A DNA stretch of 64,000 nucleotides from Candidatus Microthrix parvicella Bio17-1 (GTDB lineage Bacteria; Actinomycetota; Acidimicrobiia; Acidimicrobiales; Microtrichaceae), in contig NZ_AMPG01000001.1 in NCBI RefSeq assembly GCF_000299415.1, forward strand, positions 558,001 to 622,000, in the 5' to 3' direction. The notes under the pieces were generated by a model. It was not told the origin of the DNA, made no database searches, and worked only from the letters and a program-made list of their open reading frames with translations. Positions 1 to 7,853 of this stretch are shown piece after piece. Positions within the stretch are counted from its first letter, which is position 1. Every line of letters begins with the position of its first letter. The position numbers and the translations under genes are program-made.

Positions 1-395
1 GCCTCGTCGGCGGCTTCCGTCAAGCCCAAAACCTCGAGTAGTCCCCTGGAGCGGGTCTCGGTTTCGATCCGCCCAAGGTTGCGCAGCAGGCCGATGTGAA
101 CGAGCTGTTCGATGCCGGTGAGACGCTCGAACAACAACAGTGGGTCGGGTACGACGCCGACGCGGCGGCGGGCCTCAACGGGGTCGGCCCACACGTCGAT
201 GCCATCGACGAGCACCCCACCGCGGTCCGGCCGGAGCAACCCGGCACACATCCGCATGGTGGTCGTCTTGCCGGAACCGTTGGGGCCGATCAACCCAAAG
301 CAACTTGCACGGGGCACCTCGAGGTTGAGCCCCGCCACCGCCACATTGCTCCCAAAGGCTTTAGCCAGGTCACGGGTGGACAGCGCTGACACCAT
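1..395 (-). CDS. ABC transporter ATP-binding protein (3' end outside window)
   Basis: This is the N-terminal 131 residues of an ABC-transporter ATPase; the rest lies beyond the left edge. The protein opens MVSALSTRDLAKAFG and has a clear Walker A motif, GPNGSGKTTT, at residues 37-46. The beta-strand and Q-loop region follow (RRVGVVPD, about 77-84), with an acidic residue where many importers have Gln, as is common in ABC-2 type exporter ATPases. Walker B and the signature motif are not in the window, so the substrate cannot be told. The ATG at 393-395 is preceded, six bases away, by a TACGCT hexamer, which fits a leaderless transcript. Confidence 0.85.
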   Translation of the reverse strand, partial: MVSALSTRDLAKAFGSNVAVAGLNLEVPRASCFGLIGPNGSGKTTTMRMCAGLLRPDRGGVLVDGIDVWADPVEARRRVGVVPDPLLLFERLTGIEQLVHIGLLRNLGRIETETRSRGLLEVLGLTEAADE

Positions 396-401
396 CGGGC
401 G

Positions 402-407
402 AGCGTA
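402..407 (-). promoter_or_regulatory. Probable -10 element of a leaderless promoter (ABC gene)
   Basis: TACGCT on the complementary strand matches TANNNT and ends 6 bases before the ATG of the ABC ATPase, so the transcript would begin at or next to the start codon. No convincing -35 is seen. The same spacing recurs before several other genes in the window. Confidence 0.45.
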
Positions 408-454
408 TCGACCGATGGGCCGTTGGCCCCGGCAGACCCCAAGGACGGTTCTGG

Positions 455-934
455 CTACTCCTCCACCGTGTTCTCGTGGATCGATTGATCGTTGTCGCCG
501 TCGTCCCGGGATACGTGACGAGCGATACTCATGCAGAAGCCACCCAGCGCCGCGCGCAGCGCCGTGGCGGCGCCCGCCGACTGCACGCCGTTGATCGGAA
601 CAAACGAGCCCGCCCAGGTCAGCAGGCTGCCCTCGGCCACCGGCTCGACGCTGACCGTGGCCTCGTAGTCCTGCAGCGGTAGGCCGGTGAGCAACTTGTA
701 GCTGAGCGACCGCGGTGGGTCGAAAGCAGTGATCTGCTCCCGACTTTCCACGGGGGGACGTCCAACCTTGCGAATGGCGCCCACGCCGTCCGGGTGGCCT
801 TCCCCCTCGGCCTCACGCTCGGATTCGATCCCGATCGCCCACCGGCCCCATGCCGAATTGTCGGCCACCAGGTCGAACACCTCCTCTGGAGATGCGGCGA
901 TGAAACGGCGGACGGTCACGGTGCGGCGTGTCAT
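455..934 (-). CDS. SRPBCC family (polyketide cyclase/START-like) protein
   Basis: A 159-residue protein starting MTRRTVTVRRFIAAS. The N-terminal beta strand, the helix beginning SPEEVFDLVADNSAWGRW, and a C-terminal alternating strand/helix pattern (SLLTWAGSFVP, then a helix ending CMSIARHV) are typical of the SRPBCC helix-grip fold, which binds hydrophobic ligands. An open frame continues upstream, but the ATG at 932-934 aligns best with family N termini. It is divergent from ung with 55 bases between them. The ligand cannot be inferred. C-terminal residues after HVSRDDGDN look like an unstructured tail. Confidence 0.75.
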   Translation of the reverse strand: MTRRTVTVRRFIAASPEEVFDLVADNSAWGRWAIGIESEREAEGEGHPDGVGAIRKVGRPPVESREQITAFDPPRSLSYKLLTGLPLQDYEATVSVEPVAEGSLLTWAGSFVPINGVQSAGAATALRAALGGFCMSIARHVSRDDGDNDQSIHENTVEE

Positions 935-989
935 GGCACCATCCTCGCGCCTCACGCAAGGGCCGCGCGCCACGAGGCAAACTGGAGCT

Positions 990-1652
990 GTGCCAACCAC
1001 CGATTGGAACCCGCTTCTTCGCGAACAGTTCGAGGCCCCCTATTGGCCCGCCCTGATGTCCTTCGTCGCCGCCGAGCGGGCGAACGGGCCGGTGTACCCG
1101 CCCCAGAACCAGGTGTTTGCGGCGCTCCATCTCACGTCCTATGCCAACCTTCGAGTGGTGATCCTGGGGCAGGACCCCTACCACGGCCCGGGACAGGCTC
1201 ACGGCCTGGCGTTCTCCGTGGCCGACGGGGTGGCGCATCCGCCTTCGCTGCGCAACATCTTCGTCGAACTGGCCGATGATCTGGGCTGCTCCACGCCCGC
1301 CAACGGCAACCTTTCGGCGTGGGCCACCCAGGGCGTGTTGTTGTTGAACACCACCCTGACGGTGCGAGCGGGAGCCGCCGCATCACATCAGGGCCATGGG
1401 TGGGAGACCTTTACCGACCGGGTGATCGCTGCCGCAACGGCTCAAACCAAACGCGTGGTGTTCATTCTGTGGGGTGCCTCGGCCCAGCGGAAACACTCGC
1501 TGATCGATGCCAAACGCCACACGGTCATCAAGGCGCCACACCCGTCACCGCTCTCGGCTCATCGTGGGTTCTTTGGCTCCAAACCGTTCAGCCGGGCCAA
1601 CGCCGCGCTGCTTGAGGCCGGTCGCACGCCCATCGATTGGTGTCTCGCCTGA
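990..1652 (+). CDS. ung: Uracil-DNA glycosylase, family 1
   Basis: A 220-residue enzyme that removes uracil from DNA as the first step of base-excision repair. The family 1 signature GQDPYHGPGQAHG is at residues 60-72, with Asp62 as the water-activating residue, and the C-terminal HPSPLSAHRGFFGSKPF motif supplies the catalytic His and the DNA-intercalating loop. The length is normal for Ung. The start is the GTG at 990-992 (MPTTDWNP), chosen because family proteins begin just before the WxxxL helix; the open frame further upstream runs into the opposite-strand SRPBCC gene. A CAAACT hexamer six bases before the GTG could be a weak leaderless -10. The MATE exporter gene follows in the same direction. 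Confidence 0.95.
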   Translation: MPTTDWNPLLREQFEAPYWPALMSFVAAERANGPVYPPQNQVFAALHLTSYANLRVVILGQDPYHGPGQAHGLAFSVADGVAHPPSLRNIFVELADDLGCSTPANGNLSAWATQGVLLLNTTLTVRAGAAASHQGHGWETFTDRVIAAATAQTKRVVFILWGASAQRKHSLIDAKRHTVIKAPHPSPLSAHRGFFGSKPFSRANAALLEAGRTPIDWCLA

Positions 1653-1722
1653 CGCCCCGCTTCCGCCTTCGACTGCTCGCCACCACATGGTTCGCCGGAA
1701 GGCCACTGGGCACACTGTGACG

Positions 1723-3042
1723 ATGCGCACCGACCGACGTTGGGATGGCGAGATCGTCGCGCTGGCCGTGCCCGCTGCGGCCACCCTGGCCGCCGAGCCC
1801 GCCTACCTGCTCACCGACACCGCTCTGGTGGGCACGCTGGGCACCGAGGCACTGGCAGGCCTGGCGGTGGCCAACACGATCATCCTGGCCGCCTACACGG
1901 TGTTCATCTTTTTGACCTTCGCCACCACTGCCGCCGTGGCACGACTCCTGGGCGCCGAGCGGCACCGGGATGCAGCAGAGGAGGGCGTCACCGCCACGTG
2001 GCTTGGCGCCATGCTCGGAGTCATGGTGGCGGCGGTGGTGTTGCCGCTGGCGCCCACCCTTGCCCGTCTTTTTGGGGCGGAGGCAGCAGTGGTCGCCGAC
2101 GCGGTCACGTACCTGCGCATCTCCACCGCAGGGTTCCCCGCGTTGTTGATCGTGATGGCCGGAGCGGGCTTTCGTCGCGGGCACCACGACACCCGGACGC
2201 CGTTGTACGTCGGCTTCGGCACGGCGCTGATCAACCTGGTGATCGAGGTGGTGCTCCTGATCGTGTTGGACTTCGGCATCGGCGCCTCGGCCCTCTCGAC
2301 GGTGATCGCCCAGTGGGTCGGCGCACTGGTGTACGTCGCGCTGGTGGCCGCCGAGGCACGTCGCCACCAGGTGGGCCTGGCGCCGCACCTGGGGCGAATC
2401 GGAACCCAGCTTCGCGTCGGCTCCGCCCTGATCGTGCGCACGGTGGCCCTGCGATCGATCTTTCTCATGGCGGTTTTCGTGGCCGGACAGATGGGCACGG
2501 TGGAACTCGCTGCGTACCAGATCGGCATCGGGGTATGGACGTTTCTCGCCTTCGCCTACGACGGCATCGAGACCGCCGGTCAGGCGCTGGTGGCTCGTGA
2601 GCTCGGCGGCCGTCGACACGCACTCGCTCAGTCAGCGGCAGCGCGTGTGCTGTCCTGGTCGATCGCGGTGTCGATTGCGCTGGGGCTGGCGACCCTGCTG
2701 GGGCACTCGGTGGTCGCAGGCCTGTTCAGCGGCGATCCTCTCGTGGTGACCGCTGCCGCCGGTGCGCTGGTGTGGGTGGGGATCGGCCAACCCGTCGCTG
2801 GGCCGGCGTTCGCCCTCGACGGCGTGCTGGTTGGTGCGGGCGACCTGCGGTTCCTCGCCAAGGCCATGCTGGGGGTCGCCGCCACCTTCGCCCTCGGCGC
2901 CGCGCTCACCCTCGCCACCGGCGCAGGCCTTTGGGCGTTGTGGGCCACCCTGACAGCGGCCATGACCGTCCGCACCGCCCTGATGAGCGGCAGATTCCGC
3001 TCGGGCAGATGGGTCAACCCAGATTTGATCACGACCAGCTGA
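1723..3042 (+). CDS. MATE family efflux transporter (DinF-like)
   Basis: A 439-residue integral membrane protein with about twelve hydrophobic segments in two pseudo-repeats. The first helix begins near VALAVPAAATLAAEPAYLLTD, where the LLTDTALVG motif (positions about 28-36) is characteristic of DinF-type MATE proteins. A second repeat begins around SALIVRTVALRSIFLMAVF. MATE proteins expel cationic drugs and metabolites in exchange for Na+ or H+; the substrate here is unknown. I chose the ATG at 1723 (MRTDRRWDGE); an ATG at 1687 would add 12 residues. The gene lies 70 bases after ung and could be co-transcribed. Confidence 0.88.
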   Translation: MRTDRRWDGEIVALAVPAAATLAAEPAYLLTDTALVGTLGTEALAGLAVANTIILAAYTVFIFLTFATTAAVARLLGAERHRDAAEEGVTATWLGAMLGVMVAAVVLPLAPTLARLFGAEAAVVADAVTYLRISTAGFPALLIVMAGAGFRRGHHDTRTPLYVGFGTALINLVIEVVLLIVLDFGIGASALSTVIAQWVGALVYVALVAAEARRHQVGLAPHLGRIGTQLRVGSALIVRTVALRSIFLMAVFVAGQMGTVELAAYQIGIGVWTFLAFAYDGIETAGQALVARELGGRRHALAQSAAARVLSWSIAVSIALGLATLLGHSVVAGLFSGDPLVVTAAAGALVWVGIGQPVAGPAFALDGVLVGAGDLRFLAKAMLGVAATFALGAALTLATGAGLWALWATLTAAMTVRTALMSGRFRSGRWVNPDLITTS

Positions 3043-3136
3043 CGGTGCCACTGCGTCGGTGACCCCCGGATTCTCACTCCGGATACTTCACTCCGGATTC
3101 CCAAGCCGGGTGCACGGTCCGGTTCGGCGGGGCATC

Positions 3137-3820
3137 ATGGAGTGTGTGACACAGCGCATGCGACATTCGGCCGCCGTTGTTCTCCTGATGTGTGGCGTTG
3201 GCCTGCTCGCCGGCTGCGGCAACGACGTGGGCAACGAGACATCCGCCTCGACCACCACCGCAGGCGCCCCGCCGACCACAGTGGTGGTGACGAGCATCGT
3301 CACCGTGCCGGTGACCACGGCGGCCCCAGCAACCAGGCCGCAGGCCTCGGTCGCGCCGGCCACGCCCACGGCTCCCCCGCCCACGGCCGCAACCACCTCG
3401 GGCACCCTCGATTGGGACGGTGTCCGATACGACTTCGGCCGCATCACCGGGCTCAGCAGCAACGAGAACCAGGACCTGATCACCTTCGATCGATACCAGC
3501 TTTACGGCGATGGGGGAGAGTTGCTGAGCGCCGCCAACTTCACCGAGGAGCCGATCGTGGTGGGGAACTCCGACGTCCCCTGGGTGAACGACAACCCCAA
3601 GGAACGCACCTACGTGCTCGACCCGGAGGCCGAAGTGTTGAGCCTTGCCAACCCGGGCAGGATTGCGTGCGGCGGAAACGACCAGACCGAAAGTCCTGAA
3701 TGGCAGTCGGGCACCGTCGAGGACCTGTTCCGCATCGGGACCCCCGACAGTGACCAGGTGTCGTTGATGTTCAGCAAAGAGGGCAAGGTGGTCCTGGTGC
3801 GGATCTCCCAAGGTTGCTGA
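3137..3820 (+). CDS. Secreted lipoprotein with Thr/Pro-rich linker, unknown function
   Basis: A protein of about 227 residues with a lipoprotein signal: a positively charged start (QRMRHS), a hydrophobic core and a lipobox LLAGC, so it should be lipid-anchored outside the membrane. A low-complexity Thr/Pro/Ala linker of about 65 residues follows, then a globular domain of about 135 residues beginning GTLDWDGVRYDFGR. I do not recognise this domain. It contains a late cysteine (RIACGG) and ends VRISQGC, which could form a disulfide. The start is uncertain between ATG 3137 (MECVTQRM) and GTG 3146; both keep the signal peptide. Confidence 0.6.
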   Translation: MECVTQRMRHSAAVVLLMCGVGLLAGCGNDVGNETSASTTTAGAPPTTVVVTSIVTVPVTTAAPATRPQASVAPATPTAPPPTAATTSGTLDWDGVRYDFGRITGLSSNENQDLITFDRYQLYGDGGELLSAANFTEEPIVVGNSDVPWVNDNPKERTYVLDPEAEVLSLANPGRIACGGNDQTESPEWQSGTVEDLFRIGTPDSDQVSLMFSKEGKVVLVRISQGC

Positions 3821-3852
3821 ATGCGCGGGCCCGATCGGGCCGAAGTACCTGG

Positions 3853-4305
3853 TCAGTTGGTGACGGTTTGGGTTGATCGAAGGTCGTCAGGCGATCGCCC
3901 GACGGAACGTTCGACCCACCATGCCCGGTGCTCTCGCCTCAGCTCAACAGGAAGTCGCTCCACCTGCCGATGGCTGAGCGAAGGCAACTCAGTGCCCACC
4001 TCCACCACCGACTCACTGATCCGCCGGGCCAGATCGAACGTCTCGAGTCGCTTCAGGCTGCGTCGCAGCGGTGACTGCCGCGCTGTGCCTGCGCCCAGGC
4101 CCAAGCGGAGCGCAAGGTCGTCCGACCCGATGTCGAACGCACCGCCGCGCTGTTGCAACTCGCGCTTGGCCCAGCGCAACAGCCAAAGCCCCGAAGGGCC
4201 GATCACCGGCAGCCAGAACCGCTCGGCGTAGTCGCCCTCCGCCGGATGCGAACCGGGTGCCGACCGGCGCCAGTAGCGAATCGTCAGTGTCCCTGAGAGG
4301 TACAT
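3853..4305 (-). CDS. Conserved hypothetical protein, winged-helix-like
   Basis: A 150-residue protein starting MYLSGTLTIRYWRRSAP. It contains a stretch suggestive of a small helical DNA- or protein-binding domain (WLPVIGPSGLWLLRWAKREL, then a helix pair ending in RRSLKRLETFDLARR). Similar unnamed actinobacterial proteins exist to my recollection, but no function is known to me. Composition and codon usage look genuine. An open frame extends far upstream under the divergent acetyltransferase gene; I cut it at the ATG at 4303-4305, the last start before the divergent promoter region. It is transcribed away from the acetyltransferase, with 72 bases between. Confidence 0.6.
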   Translation of the reverse strand: MYLSGTLTIRYWRRSAPGSHPAEGDYAERFWLPVIGPSGLWLLRWAKRELQQRGGAFDIGSDDLALRLGLGAGTARQSPLRRSLKRLETFDLARRISESVVEVGTELPSLSHRQVERLPVELRREHRAWWVERSVGRSPDDLRSTQTVTN

Positions 4306-4364
4306 GGGATCGACGGTACGGAACCTCGCCGAAGAGGTCGATGGGGAGCTCGACCCGCAGGCCG

Positions 4365-4370
4365 TACGGT
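4365..4370 (+). promoter_or_regulatory. Probable -10 element of a leaderless promoter (Eis-like gene)
   Basis: TACGGT ends 7 bases before the GTG start of the acetyltransferase. There is no purine-rich ribosome-binding site between them, so a leaderless transcript is likely. Confidence 0.45.
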
Positions 4371-4377
4371 AAGCCGG

Positions 4378-5649
4378 GTGAGCAACAACGACCGTCGACC
4401 GAGCGAGTGGCACCCCAGCACCATTCCGCCAGACGAGCAACGCCGCTGGGAGCGGGCGGCGGCGATCGGCTTTGGTTCCGTCGAGCCTGACGACCATTGG
4501 TCGGTCGACCAGATCGAGGACCTGGGGCGTCGGGCCTGGGCGGTTGAGGACGCCGGGGTCATCGTTGGCACGTCGGCCGACCTCGTGTGGCATCTCACGC
4601 TGCCCGGTGGCGCCACGATGCCGGTGGGGGCAATCCTGGCCGTGACCACCCGGGCCACACACCGCAGGCAGGGGGTACTTCGTTCCCTCATGAGCGCACA
4701 ACTGCGCGCCATGGCCACCGAAGGCCTGGCAGCAGCGGTACTCACCGCGTCTGAGGGCACCATCTACGGGCGGTTCGGCTTCGGTGTGGCCACGTCCCAA
4801 CACCGACTCGAAGCTCCGGTCCACGGTCACGGGCTCGACCACGTCAGGCCCGGGCGCATCGAATTGGACGATGCGTCGGTGTTCCGCGACGAGATCGTGA
4901 AGTTTCGCCGACGTTCGGCCAGACATCGTCCCGGCACGCTGGAGCGTCCCGAGGAGTGGTGGGACCAACTGGTGCTGGGGGACCAGGTCAGCTTCGAAGG
5001 TGGTGGCCCGCAGTTCGTCTCGCTGCACCGGGACGATCAGGGCGAGGTCGACGGCTATGCACTGTGGCGCACCGAAGGCCTCTGGGGCGAACGCACCATC
5101 GTCATCAGGGAACTGCACACGATCGACCCGGCGGTTGAGCTGGCGCTGTTTCGGCATTGTGCCGACATCGATCTGGCCACATCGGTGCGCTGGGACACCG
5201 CACCCGCCGATTCCCCCATCCCGGCGGCGACGACCGACCCTCGGAGGTGTCACGTCACCGGGGTGCGAGACCAACTGTGGCTGTGTCCCCTGGATGTGTC
5301 GGCACTGCTGGCGGCCAGAACCTACGGGGCACCGCTCGATCTGACGCTTCGGGTGGACGATCACGCCTCCGGTTGGTCTGCTCCCACCATCGCGCTGCGA
5401 CTCACCGCTCGGCCCGGCGAGCAGGCCGAGGTGGAGGTGCTCGATGAGACCCCACCGTCGAGGTCCCAGGATCCACAGCCCGACCTGGTCTGCGATCGGA
5501 CCACGCTGGGCATGGCGGTTTTGGGGACTACGCCCTGGAGCACCTTGGTCGCCGCCGGCAGGGCCAGTGTCTCCAACCCAGCCGTGGCCAGAGCCGCCGA
5601 CGCTGCGTTCGCTTCACATCCGCCGGCAAACAGCCAGGACTACTTTTAA
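4378..5649 (+). CDS. Eis-like GNAT N-acetyltransferase
   Basis: A 423-residue protein with the three-part architecture of the mycobacterial Eis family: two GNAT-like domains followed by an SCP2-like C-terminal domain. The acetyl-CoA binding loop RRQGVLRSLM is at residues 96-105, preceded by the beta strand VGAILAVTTRATH. The block SEGTIYGRFGFG (about 125-136) contains the Tyr that serves as general acid in Eis. The protein ends in Phe (QDYF); in Eis the terminal Phe carboxylate acts as the general base, so the exact C terminus appears conserved. Eis proteins acetylate amines, including aminoglycosides, at several positions; the substrate here is unknown. The start is the GTG at 4378. Confidence 0.82.
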   Translation: MSNNDRRPSEWHPSTIPPDEQRRWERAAAIGFGSVEPDDHWSVDQIEDLGRRAWAVEDAGVIVGTSADLVWHLTLPGGATMPVGAILAVTTRATHRRQGVLRSLMSAQLRAMATEGLAAAVLTASEGTIYGRFGFGVATSQHRLEAPVHGHGLDHVRPGRIELDDASVFRDEIVKFRRRSARHRPGTLERPEEWWDQLVLGDQVSFEGGGPQFVSLHRDDQGEVDGYALWRTEGLWGERTIVIRELHTIDPAVELALFRHCADIDLATSVRWDTAPADSPIPAATTDPRRCHVTGVRDQLWLCPLDVSALLAARTYGAPLDLTLRVDDHASGWSAPTIALRLTARPGEQAEVEVLDETPPSRSQDPQPDLVCDRTTLGMAVLGTTPWSTLVAAGRASVSNPAVARAADAAFASHPPANSQDYF

Positions 5650-5691
5650 CGCCCGGACCCGCGGCCCGATGGCCGGCTCAGAGCGCCGCGG

Positions 5692-7167
5692 CTACCCGGC
5701 TGCCGGAACCGAGAAGCGCTCCACCAGCCGAAGCAACGTGCGCACTCCAAACCCCGTGCCGCCCTTGCCGGCCTCGGCGGTGTCGCTGTCGGACCACGCG
5801 GTCCCGGCGATATCGAGGTGTGCCCATGGCATGCCCTCGGGCACGAACTCCGACAGGAACAAGCCGGCGGTCAGCGCTCCGCCGTAGCGGTCACCCCCGA
5901 TGTTCTTCAGGTCGGCCACCGGGCTGTCCAGAGCCGAGCGGTACTCCTCGGGCAGCGGTAGCTCCCACACCGATTCTCCCGCCCATTTGGCGGCGTCGGA
6001 GATCTGGCCGGAGAAGTCGGTGTTGTTGCCCATCAGGCCGGCGATGCGCTGACCCAGGGCAACCATCACGGCGCCGGTCAACGTGGCCAGGTCGATGATG
6101 GCGTCCGGCTCGGCGTCTGCAGCCACCGACAGGGCGTCCGCCAGCACCAGTCGGCCCTCCGCGTCGGTGTTGAGGACCTCCACCGTCTTGCCGTTGTGGG
6201 CGGTGAAGACGTCGCCAGGTCGCTGAGCATCGGGACCGGGCATGTTGTCGGTCAGCGGCACGTAGGCCGACACCCGCTGGCGAACCTTCAAGGCCGGGAG
6301 GGCGCACATGGCAGCCAGCACCGCGGCGCCGCCCCCCTTGTCCATCTTCATCGTCATCATGCCATCACCGGACTTCAGCGAGAGGCCGCCCGAGTCGAAG
6401 GTGATGCCCTTGCCCACCAGCGCCAAGTGGGCGCCCGACCCGTCGGAGTTCTTCGACCCGCCGCTGGGTTGGTAGGTCAGTTGAATAAACCTGGGGGGCT
6501 GCGTTGAGCCCTTGTTGACGGCGATCAGGCCACCCATGCCCGCCTTGGCGATGGCCTTCTCGTCCATCAACTTCACGCCGAGCCCAGCGGCCATGGCCCG
6601 CTCGGCCACCGTCTTGGCGAGCGCGGCCGGAGTGGCCGATCCACCCGGCTCGTTCACCAGATCCCGGGCGAACGCGACCGCCTCCCCCACCACTCGGCCC
6701 CGCTGCACGCCTGAGGACAGCTCACGTCCCAGCTTTGACACCACCACGATGTCGCGCAGTTTGACCTCGGATGACTTGTAGCGGTCGTAGCTGTATGCAC
6801 CGGATGCCAGGCCCTCGGCCAACGCCTGACCCATGGCCCGGGGGTCGAGAAGTTCCGACGACGCATCCGGGAAGTCCACGTTGATACGACCGAATTTGGC
6901 CCCGGCCTTGGCCGCCACCGCCCCGGCGCGACGGAAGGTGTCCGGGGTGACCTCTGCCCGGTCGCCAAGCCCCACCAGGATGCGCACCAAATTGCCGTCA
7001 CCCGGGACCATCACGTGCGTTCCAGGCTTGGCCTCGAACCCAATCCGATCGAGGTAACCCCAGTCGACCCCGTCGGTGTCAACCCGATCGGTGTCGAGCA
7101 ACATCACAAGCGCATCGGTGCGGATGGGTGGCTTGGCACTGACCTTGATCTTGGGAACGTCAGCCAT
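5692..7167 (-). CDS. pepA: Leucyl aminopeptidase (M17 family)
   Basis: A 491-residue cytosolic exopeptidase that removes N-terminal residues from peptides using two metal ions. The M17 signature NTDAEGRL lies at about residues 333-340. It is preceded by the metal- and bicarbonate-site region (GKGITFDSGGLSLK, then MKMDKGG) and followed by DLATLTGA. The last part, GGALTAGLFLSEFV and HLDIAGTAW, is also typical. The start at ATG 7165-7167 (MADVPKIKV) is preferred over upstream in-frame starts because these would read the repeat-containing tail of the adenosyltransferase gene. It overlaps that gene's stop by 8 bases, so translation is probably coupled. Confidence 0.93.
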   Translation of the reverse strand: MADVPKIKVSAKPPIRTDALVMLLDTDRVDTDGVDWGYLDRIGFEAKPGTHVMVPGDGNLVRILVGLGDRAEVTPDTFRRAGAVAAKAGAKFGRINVDFPDASSELLDPRAMGQALAEGLASGAYSYDRYKSSEVKLRDIVVVSKLGRELSSGVQRGRVVGEAVAFARDLVNEPGGSATPAALAKTVAERAMAAGLGVKLMDEKAIAKAGMGGLIAVNKGSTQPPRFIQLTYQPSGGSKNSDGSGAHLALVGKGITFDSGGLSLKSGDGMMTMKMDKGGGAAVLAAMCALPALKVRQRVSAYVPLTDNMPGPDAQRPGDVFTAHNGKTVEVLNTDAEGRLVLADALSVAADAEPDAIIDLATLTGAVMVALGQRIAGLMGNNTDFSGQISDAAKWAGESVWELPLPEEYRSALDSPVADLKNIGGDRYGGALTAGLFLSEFVPEGMPWAHLDIAGTAWSDSDTAEAGKGGTGFGVRTLLRLVERFSVPAAG

Positions 7168-7816
7168 CGGTTGGAACCCCCGACTCACCTTCGGATGCAG
7201 GTTCATTGGGGGCAGGTTCGTTGGCGGCAGGGTCCTCGGTGAATGCGGCGTCACCCTCGGGAACCGACCGGGCGGTCAGCGATTCGCCCTCCACCCAGCG
7301 TGCCAGGGTCCACAACAGATCAGACAAGCGGTTGAGATAGGCCAGCACCTGAGTACCAACGCCTTCAACCCCCAGCGAGTCGCGTTCGGCCCGACGGGTC
7401 GCCGTGCGGGCGACATCGAGTTGCGCAGCCACCACGGACTCGCCGGGCACCACAAACTCGGTGGGGAGGTCGAACAGCGCCGACGTGTGGTCGATCAGGC
7501 CTTCCAGGCGCTCGACCATCGGCGCCGTGACCCTGGTGCTCCCGTCGCTCAGCTTGGCGTGGTTCTCCGGGGCGGTGGCCAACTCGGCCATCAGCACCCA
7601 GAGGTCTCGGCCCAACGAAACCAGAATCTCGTCCAGGACGCCGTGCCCACCCGGTACCTGCTCGGCTTCGGCCGCCAGCGCTCGCGCAAGGCCGATGTGG
7701 GCCTGCGCTTCGTCCACACCGCCGTAGGCGGTCGGCGCCGGCGAATCCTTACGAACGCGACCCCCGTAGAACAGCCCGGTGGTGCCGTCATCACCCTTAC
7801 GTGTGTACACCTTCAT
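7160..7816 (-). CDS. Cob(I)alamin adenosyltransferase, PduO type
   Basis: A 218-residue enzyme that transfers adenosyl from ATP to cob(I)alamin to make coenzyme B12. The N terminus MKVYTRKGDDGTTGLFYGGR is the ATP-binding signature of the PduO family. Later motifs fit as well: AYGGVDEAQAHIG, then RTATRRAERDS with the conserved Arg cluster, and YLNRLSDLLWTLAR near the end of the core. Residues after about 185 form a low-complexity tail (EDPAANEPAPNEPASEG) encoded by a 15-base repeat also seen in the lipB-lipA gene. B12 supply fits with the B12-dependent metH at 11.8 kb. The ATG is preceded by TAGTCT with 7 bases between, consistent with leaderless transcription. Confidence 0.9.
   Translation of the reverse strand: MKVYTRKGDDGTTGLFYGGRVRKDSPAPTAYGGVDEAQAHIGLARALAAEAEQVPGGHGVLDEILVSLGRDLWVLMAELATAPENHAKLSDGSTRVTAPMVERLEGLIDHTSALFDLPTEFVVPGESVVAAQLDVARTATRRAERDSLGVEGVGTQVLAYLNRLSDLLWTLARWVEGESLTARSVPEGDAAFTEDPAANEPAPNEPASEGESGVPTDG
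7199..7236 (-). repeat. 15-bp minisatellite-like repeat in the adenosyltransferase tail
   Basis: About two and a half copies of a unit close to CCTGCCCCCAACGAA (complementary strand) encode the acidic Pro/Asn tail. The same unit occurs at 30528-30572 in lipB-lipA, but read in a different frame. Confidence 0.55.
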
Positions 7817-7823
7817 GGCGCCG

Positions 7824-7829
7824 AGACTA
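7824..7829 (-). promoter_or_regulatory. Probable -10 element (adenosyltransferase/pepA)
   Basis: TAGTCT on the complementary strand ends 7 bases before the ATG of the cobalamin adenosyltransferase. The identical hexamer precedes lpd and aceE in this window, though further from their starts. Confidence 0.45.
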
Positions 7830-7853
7830 CCGACGACGCGACCCCTGCCGACC

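Noticed and set aside
4306-5364. Upstream extension of the leftward gene at 3853
   Set aside because: It overlaps the full-length Eis-like gene on the opposite strand; the ATG at 4305 gives a compact protein.
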